Source of the DNA: Virgibacillus_O xinjiangensis
Lineage (GTDB): Bacteria; Bacillota; Bacilli; Bacillales; Amphibacillaceae
Assembly: GCF_042643145.1 (NCBI RefSeq)
Contig: NZ_JBHRSA010000004.1
Location: 62,001 to 126,000, forward strand
DNA length: 64,000 nucleotides
Direction of reading: 5' to 3'
Part shown: piece by piece, positions 1 through 7,685 of the stretch
Position numbering within the stretch: the first letter of the stretch is position 1
How the letters are laid out: every line of letters starts with the position of its first letter
Notes under the pieces: generated by a model
Told to the model about the DNA's origin: nothing
The model's input: the letters and a program-made list of their open reading frames with translations, nothing else
Database searches by the model: none
Translations under genes and position numbers: made by a program

Positions 1-2
1 TG

Positions 3-494
3 GCAGTATGGGATCCAATAAAAGATTGCTTTGAATACGAGGGCGATCTAAAAAATGTAAAAATCATCCTCTGGAAAGGGCATTGCTCTGTACATGCCAA
101 TTTCAGTGTCTATAACATAGAGCAAACCCGTCATGCGGATCCTGCGGTAAATGTAATTGTCCATCCGGAATGCAGCAGAGAAGTAGTGGAAGGTGCCGAC
201 TATGCAGGGTCGACCAAATATATTATAGAGACCATTGAAAATGCAGAGCCTGGGACCAAATGGGCTGTCGGGACGGAGATGAATCTGGTGAACCGCCTGA
301 TGAGCCAACACAAGGATAAGGAAGTTTTTTCTTTGAATCCGCATATGTGTCCATGTTTGACTATGAATCGAATTGATCTGCCACATTTATTATGGACACT
401 GGAAAGCTTGGCTGAAGGTAATGTTATCAACCAAATTCAAGTCGGAGAATCTGTGAGTAATAAAGCATATCAAGCGATTACACGAATGTTCTAA
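3..494 (+). CDS. nadA: Quinolinate synthase NadA, C-terminal part (5' end outside window)
   Basis: NadA condenses iminoaspartate with dihydroxyacetone phosphate to give quinolinate in de novo NAD synthesis; it is a cytoplasmic [4Fe-4S] enzyme. The frame is open from base 3 and gives 163 residues before the stop. Visible family motifs are GHCSVHANF, HPEC, GSTKYI, GTEMNLVNRL and the cysteine-rich CPCLTMNRIDLPHLLW near the end, which holds a cluster ligand. Only about the last 45% of the usual ~365-residue protein is present, cut by the window edge rather than broken. A strong hairpin follows the stop, so nadA probably ends its transcript. Family assignment is secure from the motifs. Confidence 0.95.
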   Translation, partial: AVWDPIKDCFEYEGDLKNVKIILWKGHCSVHANFSVYNIEQTRHADPAVNVIVHPECSREVVEGADYAGSTKYIIETIENAEPGTKWAVGTEMNLVNRLMSQHKDKEVFSLNPHMCPCLTMNRIDLPHLLWTLESLAEGNVINQIQVGESVSNKAYQAITRMF

Positions 495-505
495 TCAAAT
501 AAGTT

Positions 506-546
506 AAACAAACAGCGGGAATGCGACATGATTCCGCTGTTTGTTT
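506..546 (+). terminator. Terminator of nadA
   Basis: An inverted repeat of about 16 bp (arms 506-522 and 531-546, one bulged G in the left arm) starts 12 bases after the nadA stop. The right arm ends in T-rich sequence. Position and shape fit an intrinsic terminator. Confidence 0.75.
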
Positions 547-568
547 GGTGTAGAGAGGGGGAAGGTTT

Positions 569-667
569 ATGACCGACAAGATGCCCCATATTTTTAAATT
601 ATTTTCTAGTTTACATAATATTTATTATCGGAAGTTATGTGAGAAAACGATTTTTTTGTCTCTATAA
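569..667 (+). CDS. Possible 32-residue peptide, unknown
   Basis: An ATG at 569 follows a purine-rich ribosome binding site (GGGGGAAGG) at good spacing and opens a 32-codon frame ending in TAA at 665-667. The product begins MTDKMPHIFKLFSSL and is basic and aromatic. It lies between the nadA terminator and a two-way terminator at 701-745, so it would need its own promoter; I see no convincing one. I recognise no family. It may be chance, and confidence is low. Confidence 0.2.
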   Translation: MTDKMPHIFKLFSSLHNIYYRKLCEKTIFLSL

Positions 668-700
668 CTAAGTATACTAGTGATATTGAGATATTAGATA

Positions 701-745
701 AAAAAACATGCTGATATATTCATTTCATATCAGCATGTTTTTTTT
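701..745. terminator. Two-way terminator downstream of the Rieske oxidoreductase gene
   Basis: A 17-bp near-perfect stem (701-717 and 728-744) has an A run on one side and a T run on the other, so it can work in both directions. It lies 28 bases past the stop of the minus-strand oxidoreductase gene and most likely serves that gene. Confidence 0.75.
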
Positions 746-772
746 ATGACCTCAACTCTGTTATTAACATCA

Positions 773-2296
773 TCAAGGATCAATCTTCTTCAAAGGTTTT
801 TGAGCGGGTCCTTCGATAACGTCTCCAGTATAGGAAAATCTGGAACCATGACACGGACAGTCCCACGTACGATCACCGGAATTCCATTCGACTTCACACC
901 CCATATGTGTACATGTGGTGTCGACAACATGCAGATTTTCTTCCTTATCCTTATACGCACCTGCACGTTGACCGTTGATTCGAATAACCGCAGCATCATC
1001 AGCTAATAATTCATCTATCTTCCGTTCCCTTTGTTCCATCTTGCCCCGCACCATATGTTTTACTACATCTGCATTGATTTGGGCAAATTCCCTAATTCCA
1101 GGATGCCCCTTGAATCTGGATGGCTGATAAATTTCTGCATACGCGTTTTCCTTCTTTAAGATTTTATCTGTAAGAATTTTCGCTGCTATCGTTCCGTTGG
1201 TCATACCCCATTTTCTATAGCCGGTAGCAATGAGAATATGGTCCTGATCTTTTTCCAATGAACCAACGTATGGAATTTTATCCAATGTGGTCAAATCCTG
1301 TGCAGACCACCTATATACCACTTCTTCCATATCAAAATTTTCTTCGGAAAACGCTTGCAAAGCATTGTAATGTTCCATGGTCGGTTTGCCTTGCCCAGTT
1401 TTGTGATTTTCACCACTGATCAACCATAATTTTTCTCCATTAAATGTGGTAGAACGTATAGATCTCGTCGGTGATTCGGCGTTAATGTACATACCTCCAG
1501 GGTATTTTTGACTTGTTTTGATACCTAAAACATAGGCCCTTTCCGCGTACATCCTTGCAAAATAAAGACCTCGCTTATCCTGAAAAGGAAAATGGGTAGC
1601 TGCTATGATATTCTTGCATGTGATCCGGTGGCCATCTTTCGTCAGAATAGCTGGTTGATTATTATACTCTACATCAGTTGCTACGGTATTTTCATAAAAT
1701 TTCACACCTTGCTCTATGCATAGTTCGGTAAGAGCCTTAAGGTATTTGAGCGGATGGAATTGAGCTTGATTTTTCATCATCAATGCCGATTTCACAGCGA
1801 GATTCAAGGGCAGATGATCCGTCAGTTCTCCTGGAATTCCCAGTTTATCATATGCTTCCTTCTCCTTCTGTAACTGTTGGACATAGGAGTCCTCGTTCGT
1901 ATAGATATAAGCATCTTCCGTCTGGAAGTCACATTCGATCTGATGCTTCTCAATATTTTGTTTAATCAGCTCTTTAGCTTCTTCTGCAGCCTGATAGTAT
2001 TTGCTGGCAACTTCCTCCCCGAAATGTTGGATGAACTCATCGTAAATGAGTCCATGCTGAGCAGTGATTTTCGCCGTGGTGTGCCCAGTAGTACCATTAA
2101 GTATTTGATCAGCATCCAAAACAGCCACTTTTATATTCTGACTGGAAAGTAGATAGGCGGCAGTAATACCTGTAATACCAGCGCCTGCAATCGCAACATC
2201 CACGGAAATGGATTCCTCCAATGGGGGGAATGTGGGAAGCTCAATACTATCTCTCCAGTATGTTTCTGGATTGTTTGGCAGTTGATGGTCTTCCAT
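773..2296 (-). CDS. yhfW: FAD-dependent oxidoreductase with C-terminal Rieske [2Fe-2S] domain (YhfW-like)
   Basis: A 507-residue protein with two parts. Residues ~30-390 form a DAO-type FAD oxidoreductase; the dinucleotide-binding motif GAGITGITAAYLL is at residues ~37-49. Residues ~420-505 are a Rieske domain with both cluster motifs visible, CTHMGC and CPCHGSRF. This architecture matches B. subtilis YhfW. The family probably oxidises an amine or amino acid and passes electrons through the iron-sulfur cluster, but the substrate is unknown. There is no signal peptide, so it is probably cytoplasmic. It is a single gene, divergent from acyP, with a terminator behind it. The family is certain; the reaction is not. 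Confidence 0.88.
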   Translation of the reverse strand: MEDHQLPNNPETYWRDSIELPTFPPLEESISVDVAIAGAGITGITAAYLLSSQNIKVAVLDADQILNGTTGHTTAKITAQHGLIYDEFIQHFGEEVASKYYQAAEEAKELIKQNIEKHQIECDFQTEDAYIYTNEDSYVQQLQKEKEAYDKLGIPGELTDHLPLNLAVKSALMMKNQAQFHPLKYLKALTELCIEQGVKFYENTVATDVEYNNQPAILTKDGHRITCKNIIAATHFPFQDKRGLYFARMYAERAYVLGIKTSQKYPGGMYINAESPTRSIRSTTFNGEKLWLISGENHKTGQGKPTMEHYNALQAFSEENFDMEEVVYRWSAQDLTTLDKIPYVGSLEKDQDHILIATGYRKWGMTNGTIAAKILTDKILKKENAYAEIYQPSRFKGHPGIREFAQINADVVKHMVRGKMEQRERKIDELLADDAAVIRINGQRAGAYKDKEENLHVVDTTCTHMGCEVEWNSGDRTWDCPCHGSRFSYTGDVIEGPAQKPLKKIDP

Positions 2297-2434
2297 TGAC
2301 AGTAGCTCCTTTATTGGTTCGCTTTATTGTTATATAGTACTAGTATTGACTGAACACAGTTCGACTATGTAAAGACATAGGAACGTTTTAAAATGATATG
2401 CGAGGAAATAGAACTGAAGAAGGAGTTGATTTGA

Positions 2435-2707
2435 ATGAATAAACAACTGATCGTCAGAGGAAAAGTTCAAGGAGTAGGATTTCGGTATTCAGCCCAGCAG
2501 GAGGCGCAGAAAATGGGGCTGACTGGATGGGTCAAAAACAAACAAGACGGAAGTGTTGAACTGGAGGTTGAAGGCTCTGATCGCAAAGTGGATGATTTTA
2601 TCCAGAAGTTACAAGACGGTTTGAACCGTTCCATTTATGTGGAGGATATCATGGTGCATAAGGAGACATCTCAAAAAGGCTATGAGGATTTCTCCATAAA
2701 ACGATAA
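2435..2707 (+). CDS. acyP: Acylphosphatase
   Basis: This 90-residue protein has the length of the family. It carries the phosphate-binding signature VRGKVQGVGFRY at residues ~7-18, including the catalytic arginine, and GWVKNKQDGSVELEVEG, which contains the catalytic asparagine. It hydrolyses acyl phosphates such as acetyl phosphate in the cytoplasm; its physiological role in bacilli is unclear. The start has an AGAAGGAG ribosome binding site. It is monocistronic and is followed by a GC-rich hairpin. Confidence 0.95.
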   Translation: MNKQLIVRGKVQGVGFRYSAQQEAQKMGLTGWVKNKQDGSVELEVEGSDRKVDDFIQKLQDGLNRSIYVEDIMVHKETSQKGYEDFSIKR

Positions 2708-2741
2708 TATCCGGCAGCCTTTCGAGGCTGTCGGATATTAT
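2706..2741 (+). terminator. Hairpin after acyP, possibly shared with the ferredoxin gene
   Basis: A 15-bp stem with a TTCG loop (2706-2720 and 2725-2739) overlaps the acyP stop. T tracts are short on both sides. Because acyP and the ferredoxin gene converge here, it may serve both. Confidence 0.6.
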
Positions 2742-2765
2742 TCATCTTGCATACGGTTTTTAAAC

Positions 2766-3005
2766 TTAACGGTCTTCAAAAAACTTTTGATTAATTTCAA
2801 TGAATTTTTGTTCCTCTTCCGGAACTTCATCTTCCATATAAATGGCTTCTACCGGACAAACTGCTTCACATGCCCCGCAGTCAATACAGATATCAGGATC
2901 GATGTAGAACATATCTTTTCCTTCTTCTATACAATCAACCGGGCAGACTTCCACGCACTCTCCCGATTTTTCTTCCATACATGGTGACGTTATAACGAAT
3001 GCCAA
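2766..3005 (-). CDS. 7Fe ferredoxin ([3Fe-4S][4Fe-4S] type)
   Basis: This 79-residue acidic protein has cysteines at 9, 17, 21 (followed by Pro) and 25, then 40, 43, 46 and 50 (followed by Pro). The spacing C-x7-C-x3-CP followed by CxxCxxCxxxCP is that of Azotobacter FdI-type seven-iron ferredoxins. There Cys 9, 17 and 50 would hold the 3Fe cluster and Cys 21, 40, 43 and 46 the 4Fe cluster, with Cys25 free. It differs from the single-cluster Fer of B. subtilis. It is a cytoplasmic electron carrier with unknown partners. An AAAGGAGG site precedes the ATG, and a TATAAT -10 lies at 3052-3057. Confidence 0.9.
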   Translation of the reverse strand: MAFVITSPCMEEKSGECVEVCPVDCIEEGKDMFYIDPDICIDCGACEAVCPVEAIYMEDEVPEEEQKFIEINQKFFEDR

Positions 3006-3143
3006 TTTAATTTCCTCCTTTCGCCTCGTTCATGACGTAATCTATTACAATATTATACCTTATTTTACCTAAAAAATAAAATATTCATCTTTCGGGTTTG
3101 TCTACATATTATTTATTATTATGGTATAAGGGAGAGAATTAAT

Positions 3144-4334
3144 ATGGAAATCACTGTACGCCCCGGGGATTCCTACTGGTATTATAGCCAACTATTCGAC
3201 GTTCCTCTTATCCTTATTCAAGATTCCAACCCGCAGATTAATCCTGATCAATTGTTTCCGGGCAGACAAATTCAAATCCCAGGCTATGAAGTCCTGCAAT
3301 ATACCATTACAGCAAATGACTCTCTATGGTCTATTGCTATGAATCAAAATCTCCCAATCGACAGTCTGTTTTTATTGAATCAAATGGTGGATCCAATGGC
3401 ATTGCCTGTAGGCAGCCAGCTGTTCATACCAAGACGCATCAATGAACTGGTAATCAGTGATATCAACGGATATACGTATGAAAAGATGAGTCGGGACATT
3501 GAACGATTAGTGAACATATATCCTTTTATTGCAGCCGGTTCTGCCGGTAGTTCTGTAATGGGCAAGCAAATGACAGAACTTCGAGTCGGAGACGGTCCAC
3601 GCAACGTCCATATAAACGGTTCCTTCCATGCCAACGAGTGGATCACCACCCCGGTGATCATCCGCTTTCTCAATGAGTATGCGAGAGCTCTGACTAATAG
3701 TCTGCCACTCCGTGGACTGTTTATGCTGCCGTCTTATATGGACTACACTCTTTCCACAGTCCCGATGGTAAATCCGGATGGGGTCAATCTGGTAATCAAT
3801 GGTGCTTCTTCGGCTGGAGACTTTCAAAGGGAAGTATTGCAGATAAACAATGGAAACGACGATTTTTCGAATTGGAAAGCTAATATACATGGAGTTGATT
3901 TGAATAATCAGTTTCCTGCACTGTGGGAGATAGAATCCGAAAGAAAGCCCTCTGTTCCACAACCAAGAGATTTTCCAGGCTTTTCACCATTGTCAGAGCC
4001 TGAGTCCATTGCGATGGCAGAATTGGCAAATAGGAGGGATTTCCTACGGGTGATAGCCTTTCATACACAAGGTGAAGTAATATTTTGGGGATTCGAAGGC
4101 ATAGAGCCACCAGAATCGGAGAGCATAGCAGAGGAATTTGCCCGGACCAGTGGGTATACTTCTATACAATATGTTGACAGTTATGCAGGATATAAAGACT
4201 GGTTTATTCAGAAGTTTCGCAGGCCGGGTTTCACTATAGAGCTTGGCAGAGGTATCAATCCTCTGCCCTTGGAACAATTCGCAGAAATTTATGAGGAGAG
4301 CTTAGGAATCATGCTTGCCAATCTTTATCTGTAA
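3144..4334 (+). CDS. yqgT: LysM-containing M14 peptidase, probable gamma-D-glutamyl-L-diamino acid endopeptidase (YqgT-like)
   Basis: This 396-residue protein has two LysM modules at residues ~2-48 and ~51-96 and a zinc carboxypeptidase (M14) domain at ~110-390. Zinc and catalytic motifs are visible: HANEW (H-x-x-E), a later HTQGE histidine, and FTIELGRG, which contains the catalytic glutamate. The architecture matches Lysinibacillus endopeptidase I and B. subtilis YqgT, which cut the gamma-D-Glu-diaminopimelate bond of wall peptides. There is no signal peptide, as in that family, so it acts in the cytoplasm or the spore compartment, probably on recycled peptides or during sporulation. A two-way hairpin follows the stop. 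Confidence 0.88.
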   Translation: MEITVRPGDSYWYYSQLFDVPLILIQDSNPQINPDQLFPGRQIQIPGYEVLQYTITANDSLWSIAMNQNLPIDSLFLLNQMVDPMALPVGSQLFIPRRINELVISDINGYTYEKMSRDIERLVNIYPFIAAGSAGSSVMGKQMTELRVGDGPRNVHINGSFHANEWITTPVIIRFLNEYARALTNSLPLRGLFMLPSYMDYTLSTVPMVNPDGVNLVINGASSAGDFQREVLQINNGNDDFSNWKANIHGVDLNNQFPALWEIESERKPSVPQPRDFPGFSPLSEPESIAMAELANRRDFLRVIAFHTQGEVIFWGFEGIEPPESESIAEEFARTSGYTSIQYVDSYAGYKDWFIQKFRRPGFTIELGRGINPLPLEQFAEIYEESLGIMLANLYL

Positions 4335-4343
4335 TTTTGTAAA

Positions 4344-4375
4344 AAAATAACAGGGGGATCACCCCTGTTATTTTA
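4344..4375. terminator. Two-way terminator between the yqgT-like gene and a convergent small gene
   Basis: A 13-bp stem with a GATC loop, A run on the left and T run on the right, sits directly after the plus-strand stop. It overlaps the last codons of the convergent minus-strand small gene and can end both transcripts. Confidence 0.8.
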
Positions 4376-4574
4376 CTTCCTTGAAATAATCCTTCAGGAA
4401 TCCCCCTACTCTATTGCTGTTATCTATAATGAAATAGAATTCTTCTGTTTCGTTTTTTACATCATATACCTTTCCAGGTGTTAACTTGTTATCCACGACA
4501 AACTTTTTTGCATCAGCATGGACACATTCAATTCTTTTGATGGTTTCTGTGTTTTCCCAATTTAAATGAATCAC
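4368..4574 (-). CDS. Small conserved Bacillaceae protein (DUF6501-like)
   Basis: This 68-residue protein starts with GTG after a GAGGG site. It looks like a short beta-rich domain with aromatic and acidic residues (LTPGKVYDVKNETEEFYFIIDNS). From memory it resembles the DUF6501 family of Bacillaceae; its function is unknown. It has no signal or membrane segment. It lies upstream of the two-way terminator and downstream of msrAB, and a 52-base gap separates the two genes. Confidence 0.7.
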   Translation of the reverse strand: MIHLNWENTETIKRIECVHADAKKFVVDNKLTPGKVYDVKNETEEFYFIIDNSNRVGGFLKDYFKEVK

Positions 4575-4626
4575 TGTTTACCCTCTTTCCCGACATGTTG
4601 TTTACATAATATTATTATAGTTAACA

Positions 4627-5586
4627 TTAATCCTTAAATAGATGAAGGTATTCTCCATACCCTTCTTTTTCCATACTTTCTTTCGGGATGAAACGCATTG
4701 CTGCAGAATTCATGCAGTAGCGTAATCCCCCCGCTTCCTTTGGTCCATCTTCAAACACATGTCCCAGATGGGAGTCCGATGACTTGCTTCGGATTTCTGT
4801 ACGGATCATCCCGTGGGATTGGTCCATTTTCTCGTTCACTTCATATCTGTCTACAGGTTTCGTAAAGCTTGGCCACCCGCAAGAGGCGTCAAACTTGTCC
4901 TTCGAAGAAAACAGGACATTTCCTGAGATGATATCGACGTAAATACCATCTTCGAATGTGTCCCAGTATTCATTTCTGAAAGGCATTTCTGTCCCATTCT
5001 CTTGTGTCACATGATATTGCTCAGGGGTCAATTTCTTCTTTAATTCTTCTTTGTCTACTTTAGACTGCCAAGTATTCTTAATGAAATCTTCCCTTCCAGA
5101 TCCTTTTTTGTATAATCGGTAGTGAAAAGAGTTCTTTTTATAATAATCCTGATGTTTCTCTTCAGCCGGATAGAAGTGCTTAGCCGGCCGGATTTCTGTT
5201 AAGACTGGTTTAGAAAACTTGCCGCTTTCCTGCAATTCTTTCTTGGAAGCTTCCGCGATTTTCCTTTGATCCTCATTATGATAAAAAATTGCAGTCTTGT
5301 AGGACTCTCCTCTATCGTTGAACTGCCCTCCTGGATCAGTGGGATCAATCTGCTGCCAAAAAGTGGTCAGAAGCTTCTCATAAGGAAAGATATCCGGATC
5401 AAAAGTAATTTGAACAGCTTCCACATGGCCGGTAGTATTGGAGCACACCTCTTCATAGGTTGGATGCTCTACGGAACCACCTGTGTAACCCGATACCACT
5501 TGAATAATACCAGGTCGTTCGTCAAATGGTTCCACCATGCACCAGAAACAGCCGCCTGCAAATGTTGCGATCTCTTCTTTGGCCAT
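4627..5586 (-). CDS. msrAB: Bifunctional peptide methionine sulfoxide reductase MsrA-MsrB
   Basis: A 319-residue fusion. MsrA (residues ~4-160) carries the catalytic GGCFWC motif near residues 11-16 and reduces the S-sulfoxide. MsrB (residues ~175-315) carries CGWPSF, which contributes a structural or resolving region, and RYCMNSAAMRF with the catalytic cysteine, and reduces the R-sulfoxide. The CxxC zinc pairs found in many MsrB enzymes are not obvious. B. subtilis has separate msrA and msrB genes; the fused form is common elsewhere in Firmicutes. It repairs oxidised methionine in the cytoplasm with thioredoxin as reductant. Confidence 0.95.
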   Translation of the reverse strand: MAKEEIATFAGGCFWCMVEPFDERPGIIQVVSGYTGGSVEHPTYEEVCSNTTGHVEAVQITFDPDIFPYEKLLTTFWQQIDPTDPGGQFNDRGESYKTAIFYHNEDQRKIAEASKKELQESGKFSKPVLTEIRPAKHFYPAEEKHQDYYKKNSFHYRLYKKGSGREDFIKNTWQSKVDKEELKKKLTPEQYHVTQENGTEMPFRNEYWDTFEDGIYVDIISGNVLFSSKDKFDASCGWPSFTKPVDRYEVNEKMDQSHGMIRTEIRSKSSDSHLGHVFEDGPKEAGGLRYCMNSAAMRFIPKESMEKEGYGEYLHLFKD

Positions 5587-5663
5587 TTTATAACCTCCAG
5601 TAAATCATACTTACCACTATTTTTTCGTTTCTGGTCAAAAAAATCAAGTATGGCGGCTTAGCT

Positions 5664-6107
5664 CTAGATAAATAATCGAGGTGTAGACTCTCCCCTGTTC
5701 CTTCTATCAGTTGTTCTATCTGTTTTTCTTCTTTCTTTAGAAGATGGCTCATCGTATACTGCATCTTGTTTGCTAAATGATTTTGTATCTGTTTCCGCTT
5801 CTTGATCAGGGCTGTCTTCTATTTCTTTTATCGCTTTCATCATCCTATACATAGCAGGAAGGTTTTTCACCATTGGGCCATATTCCTGAACAATCGGCGC
5901 AGCCGATTGGACCACTTTCAATACTTGTTCTACATTTCCAAGCGTCTTGGACAGTCCCTCTACTCCCTTATTGATTCTCTCTGCAGGAATACGTCTATCT
6001 GAAAAACCCCTACGGTTGGCTCCACGCGGTTGCTGTGCTGGAAACATAAAATCGCTTCTCTCATAACTGCCTGGGTGGTTTCTTGGATGTTGGGGCGGAA
6101 AAAACAT
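5664..6107 (-). CDS. yqfQ: YqfQ/VrrA-like protein
   Basis: The product is 147 residues when started at the ATG at 6107, which has a perfect GGAGG site 7 bases upstream; the longer frame adds ten unlikely residues. The N-terminus is proline, histidine and arginine rich (FFPPQHPRNHPGSYERS). The middle (~45-95) is a conserved helix with PIVQEYGPMVKNLPAMYRMMKAIKE. The C-terminus is charged and low in complexity. This matches the YqfQ family, related to VrrA of B. anthracis. Its role is unknown. A sigma-K-like promoter match lies just upstream, suggesting mother-cell expression and perhaps a spore-coat role; that is inference. Confidence 0.75.
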   Translation of the reverse strand: MFFPPQHPRNHPGSYERSDFMFPAQQPRGANRRGFSDRRIPAERINKGVEGLSKTLGNVEQVLKVVQSAAPIVQEYGPMVKNLPAMYRMMKAIKEIEDSPDQEAETDTKSFSKQDAVYDEPSSKERRKTDRTTDRRNRGESTPRLFI

Positions 6108-6410
6108 ATCATACTCCTCCTTTACAGTATTTCGCATACAGTATTGTATGTTTTAAAGATAAATACGTATAGGCAGGCCGACATCCATACCACTATTTCC
6201 CGGGTAACCGCAGAAACTACCAAGATTCCCACAAAAGTCCGTACGTATTAGCGAATCGGGTAAATACTTGCTAAAAAATGTCACGATCATTCCTATAAAA
6301 TAAAACTATTATTTTGTCATGGTGATTATTGATCAAACGTTTGTTTGAATTATTATTTCACTAAAAATAACCATAAATAAAATGCTGCCCCATCATTGGA
6401 GCAGCATTTA
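6108..6410. other. Gene-free stretch between yqfQ and the yozE terminator
   Basis: Apart from the sigma-K-like promoter at its left end and the yozE terminator at its right end, about 200 bases hold no credible gene. The AT-rich part contains an imperfect palindrome centred on CAAACGTTTG at about 6334-6352. I see no coding bias and no RNA fold I could name. Confidence 0.5.
6142..6168 (-). promoter_or_regulatory. Sigma-K-like (mother cell) promoter upstream of yqfQ
   Basis: On the minus strand, AC at 6168-6167 is followed by 16 bases and then CATACAATA (6150-6142). The known sigma-K consensus is AC-N16/17-CATANNNTA, so the -10 is a full match; CATACAAT is also the sigma-E -10. The start would be near 6134, giving a 27-base leader to the yqfQ ATG. 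Confidence 0.5.
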
Positions 6411-6411
6411 T
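6378..6411 (-). terminator. Terminator after yozE
   Basis: A 9-bp stem (6380-6388 with 6401-6409, extended by partly paired bases) ends in TTTTATTTA on the minus strand. It lies directly downstream of the yozE stop. Confidence 0.75.
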
Positions 6412-6626
6412 TAACTGTTCTTGTATTCATCCCATAATTCATCGAAAGTCATTAAAGCATTAGGAAAAGGACTATTCCATTCCAAGTAGCTGCTGATTTC
6501 ATCATAATCTTCCGTGTACTTGGGGAAGGTATGATCTTGGAAGGCCCAATCAGCCAGTCTGCTATAGTCGTCGGGTCTTTTTTTTCCTCTGTAAGTCAGG
6601 AGGAATTGATAAAACGATCGTCTCAC
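6411..6626 (-). CDS. yozE: YozE SAM-like domain protein
   Basis: This 71-residue protein starts with GTG behind a GGGGGAGGGG site. It begins RRSFYQFLLTYRGKK and contains FPKYTEDYDEISSYLE, typical of the YozE/UPF0346 family with a SAM-like helical fold. Function is unknown and it is probably cytoplasmic. It starts 15 bases after tatC and ends in a terminator, so it is the last gene of the Tat transcript. Confidence 0.88.
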   Translation of the reverse strand: MRRSFYQFLLTYRGKKRPDDYSRLADWAFQDHTFPKYTEDYDEISSYLEWNSPFPNALMTFDELWDEYKNS

Positions 6627-6641
6627 GCTATCCCCTCCCCC

Positions 6642-7406
6642 TTAATCAATATGATCACTTGCCATAAACTCTTCATGTTTGCGTTCCTTTTTCCTGTATA
6701 CCAGTTTGGATAGGTGAATACTGATTTCGTATAAAAGGATCAGGGGAACCGCAACGACAATCTGAAGAACAAAATCAGGAGGCGTCACAATCGTGCCAAT
6801 GATAATCAATATAAAATAACCATATTTTCTCGTTTTAGCCATAAAATCAGGTGTTAGTATTCCTATGGAAGTCAGAAACATGGCAATGATTGGTATTTCA
6901 AATAAAACAGCAAAAGGCAGCGTCACACGCAGCAGGAATTTAAAATACCTGTCGACTGTGAACATCTCATTGAACATTCCTTCATTTAAAGAAAGCAAGA
7001 AGGGTAGAATCATTTCAATGAACATAAAATACCCAAAAACCAATCCAGCTATGAATAACAAGAAAAGTGCTGGTATGTATGCTAGAGATGCCCGTCTTTC
7101 AGTCTGGGTCAATCCAGGCTTTACAAATGCCCATATTTGATAAGCCAGCAATGGTACAGTTGCGATAATCGCAATAAGTCCTGCCATGGTAAAGTAAATC
7201 CATATGATTTCCCCAGGGGATATTACATTAAGCTGAAAATCAAGGTCCCTTACAAAAAACCAGTATATATCTCTGGAATAGATAAATCCTGCAATAAAAA
7301 AAGCGATAAAGAATATGGCTGTGACAATCAATCGATTTCTCAGTTCAGATAAATGCCCCGTAAAGTTCATTTCCTTTTCGTTCGCTTCAAAATTTTCCTC
7401 AGCCAT
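6642..7406 (-). CDS. tatC: Sec-independent protein translocase TatC
   Basis: TatC is the six-helix membrane receptor of the twin-arginine translocase. The 254-residue product has the N-terminal signature FTGHLSELRNRLI, the conserved loop PGLTQTERR after the second helix, and six hydrophobic segments. The C-terminal tail is charged (YRKKERKHEE). It sits behind two tatA genes, forming the minimal TatA-TatC system of Firmicutes without TatB. A hairpin with a T run lies between tatA and tatC and may lower tatC expression relative to tatA. Confidence 0.97.
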   Translation of the reverse strand: MAEENFEANEKEMNFTGHLSELRNRLIVTAIFFIAFFIAGFIYSRDIYWFFVRDLDFQLNVISPGEIIWIYFTMAGLIAIIATVPLLAYQIWAFVKPGLTQTERRASLAYIPALFLLFIAGLVFGYFMFIEMILPFLLSLNEGMFNEMFTVDRYFKFLLRVTLPFAVLFEIPIIAMFLTSIGILTPDFMAKTRKYGYFILIIIGTIVTPPDFVLQIVVAVPLILLYEISIHLSKLVYRKKERKHEEFMASDHID

Positions 7407-7430
7407 TCATTTCACACTCCCAATCTTGGA

Positions 7431-7468
7431 CACAAAAGAAGATGCAAGGTTCTTTTCCTTACACCTTC
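7431..7468 (-). terminator. Hairpin between tatA and tatC, likely partial terminator
   Basis: On the minus strand a 12-bp stem containing two G-T wobbles (arms 7468-7457 and 7449-7438) is followed by TTTTGTG. It lies 20 bases after the tatA stop and ahead of tatC. TatA is needed in excess over TatC, so partial termination here would make sense; this is inference. Confidence 0.6.
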
Positions 7469-7487
7469 ACGATTCAAGCATTAAGGA

Positions 7488-7673
7488 TTATTGCTTTTTC
7501 GTCGTTGTGTCATCATCTGATACAATATCCTTTGTAGCATTCTTAAATTCCTTCAAGGACGCTCCGAAAGCTTTGCCGATTTCTGGCAATTTGGACGGTC
7601 CGAAAATCACCAATGCAACAATCAGTATCAAAATCAACCCAGGGACGCCAATACTGCTGAACATATTATTCAC
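7488..7673 (-). CDS. tatA: Twin-arginine translocase subunit TatA (second copy)
   Basis: A 61-residue single-span protein. A hydrophobic N-terminal helix (GVPGLILILIVALVIFGP) is followed by the LPEIGKAFGASLKEFK amphipathic helix, the TatA signature, and a short acidic/basic tail. TatA oligomers form the passage for folded substrates. It starts 12 bases after the end of the first tatA, to which it is closely related, so the pair looks like a tandem duplication. Confidence 0.95.
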   Translation of the reverse strand: MNNMFSSIGVPGLILILIVALVIFGPSKLPEIGKAFGASLKEFKNATKDIVSDDDTTTKKQ

Positions 7674-7685
7674 TCCCCAAGAATT

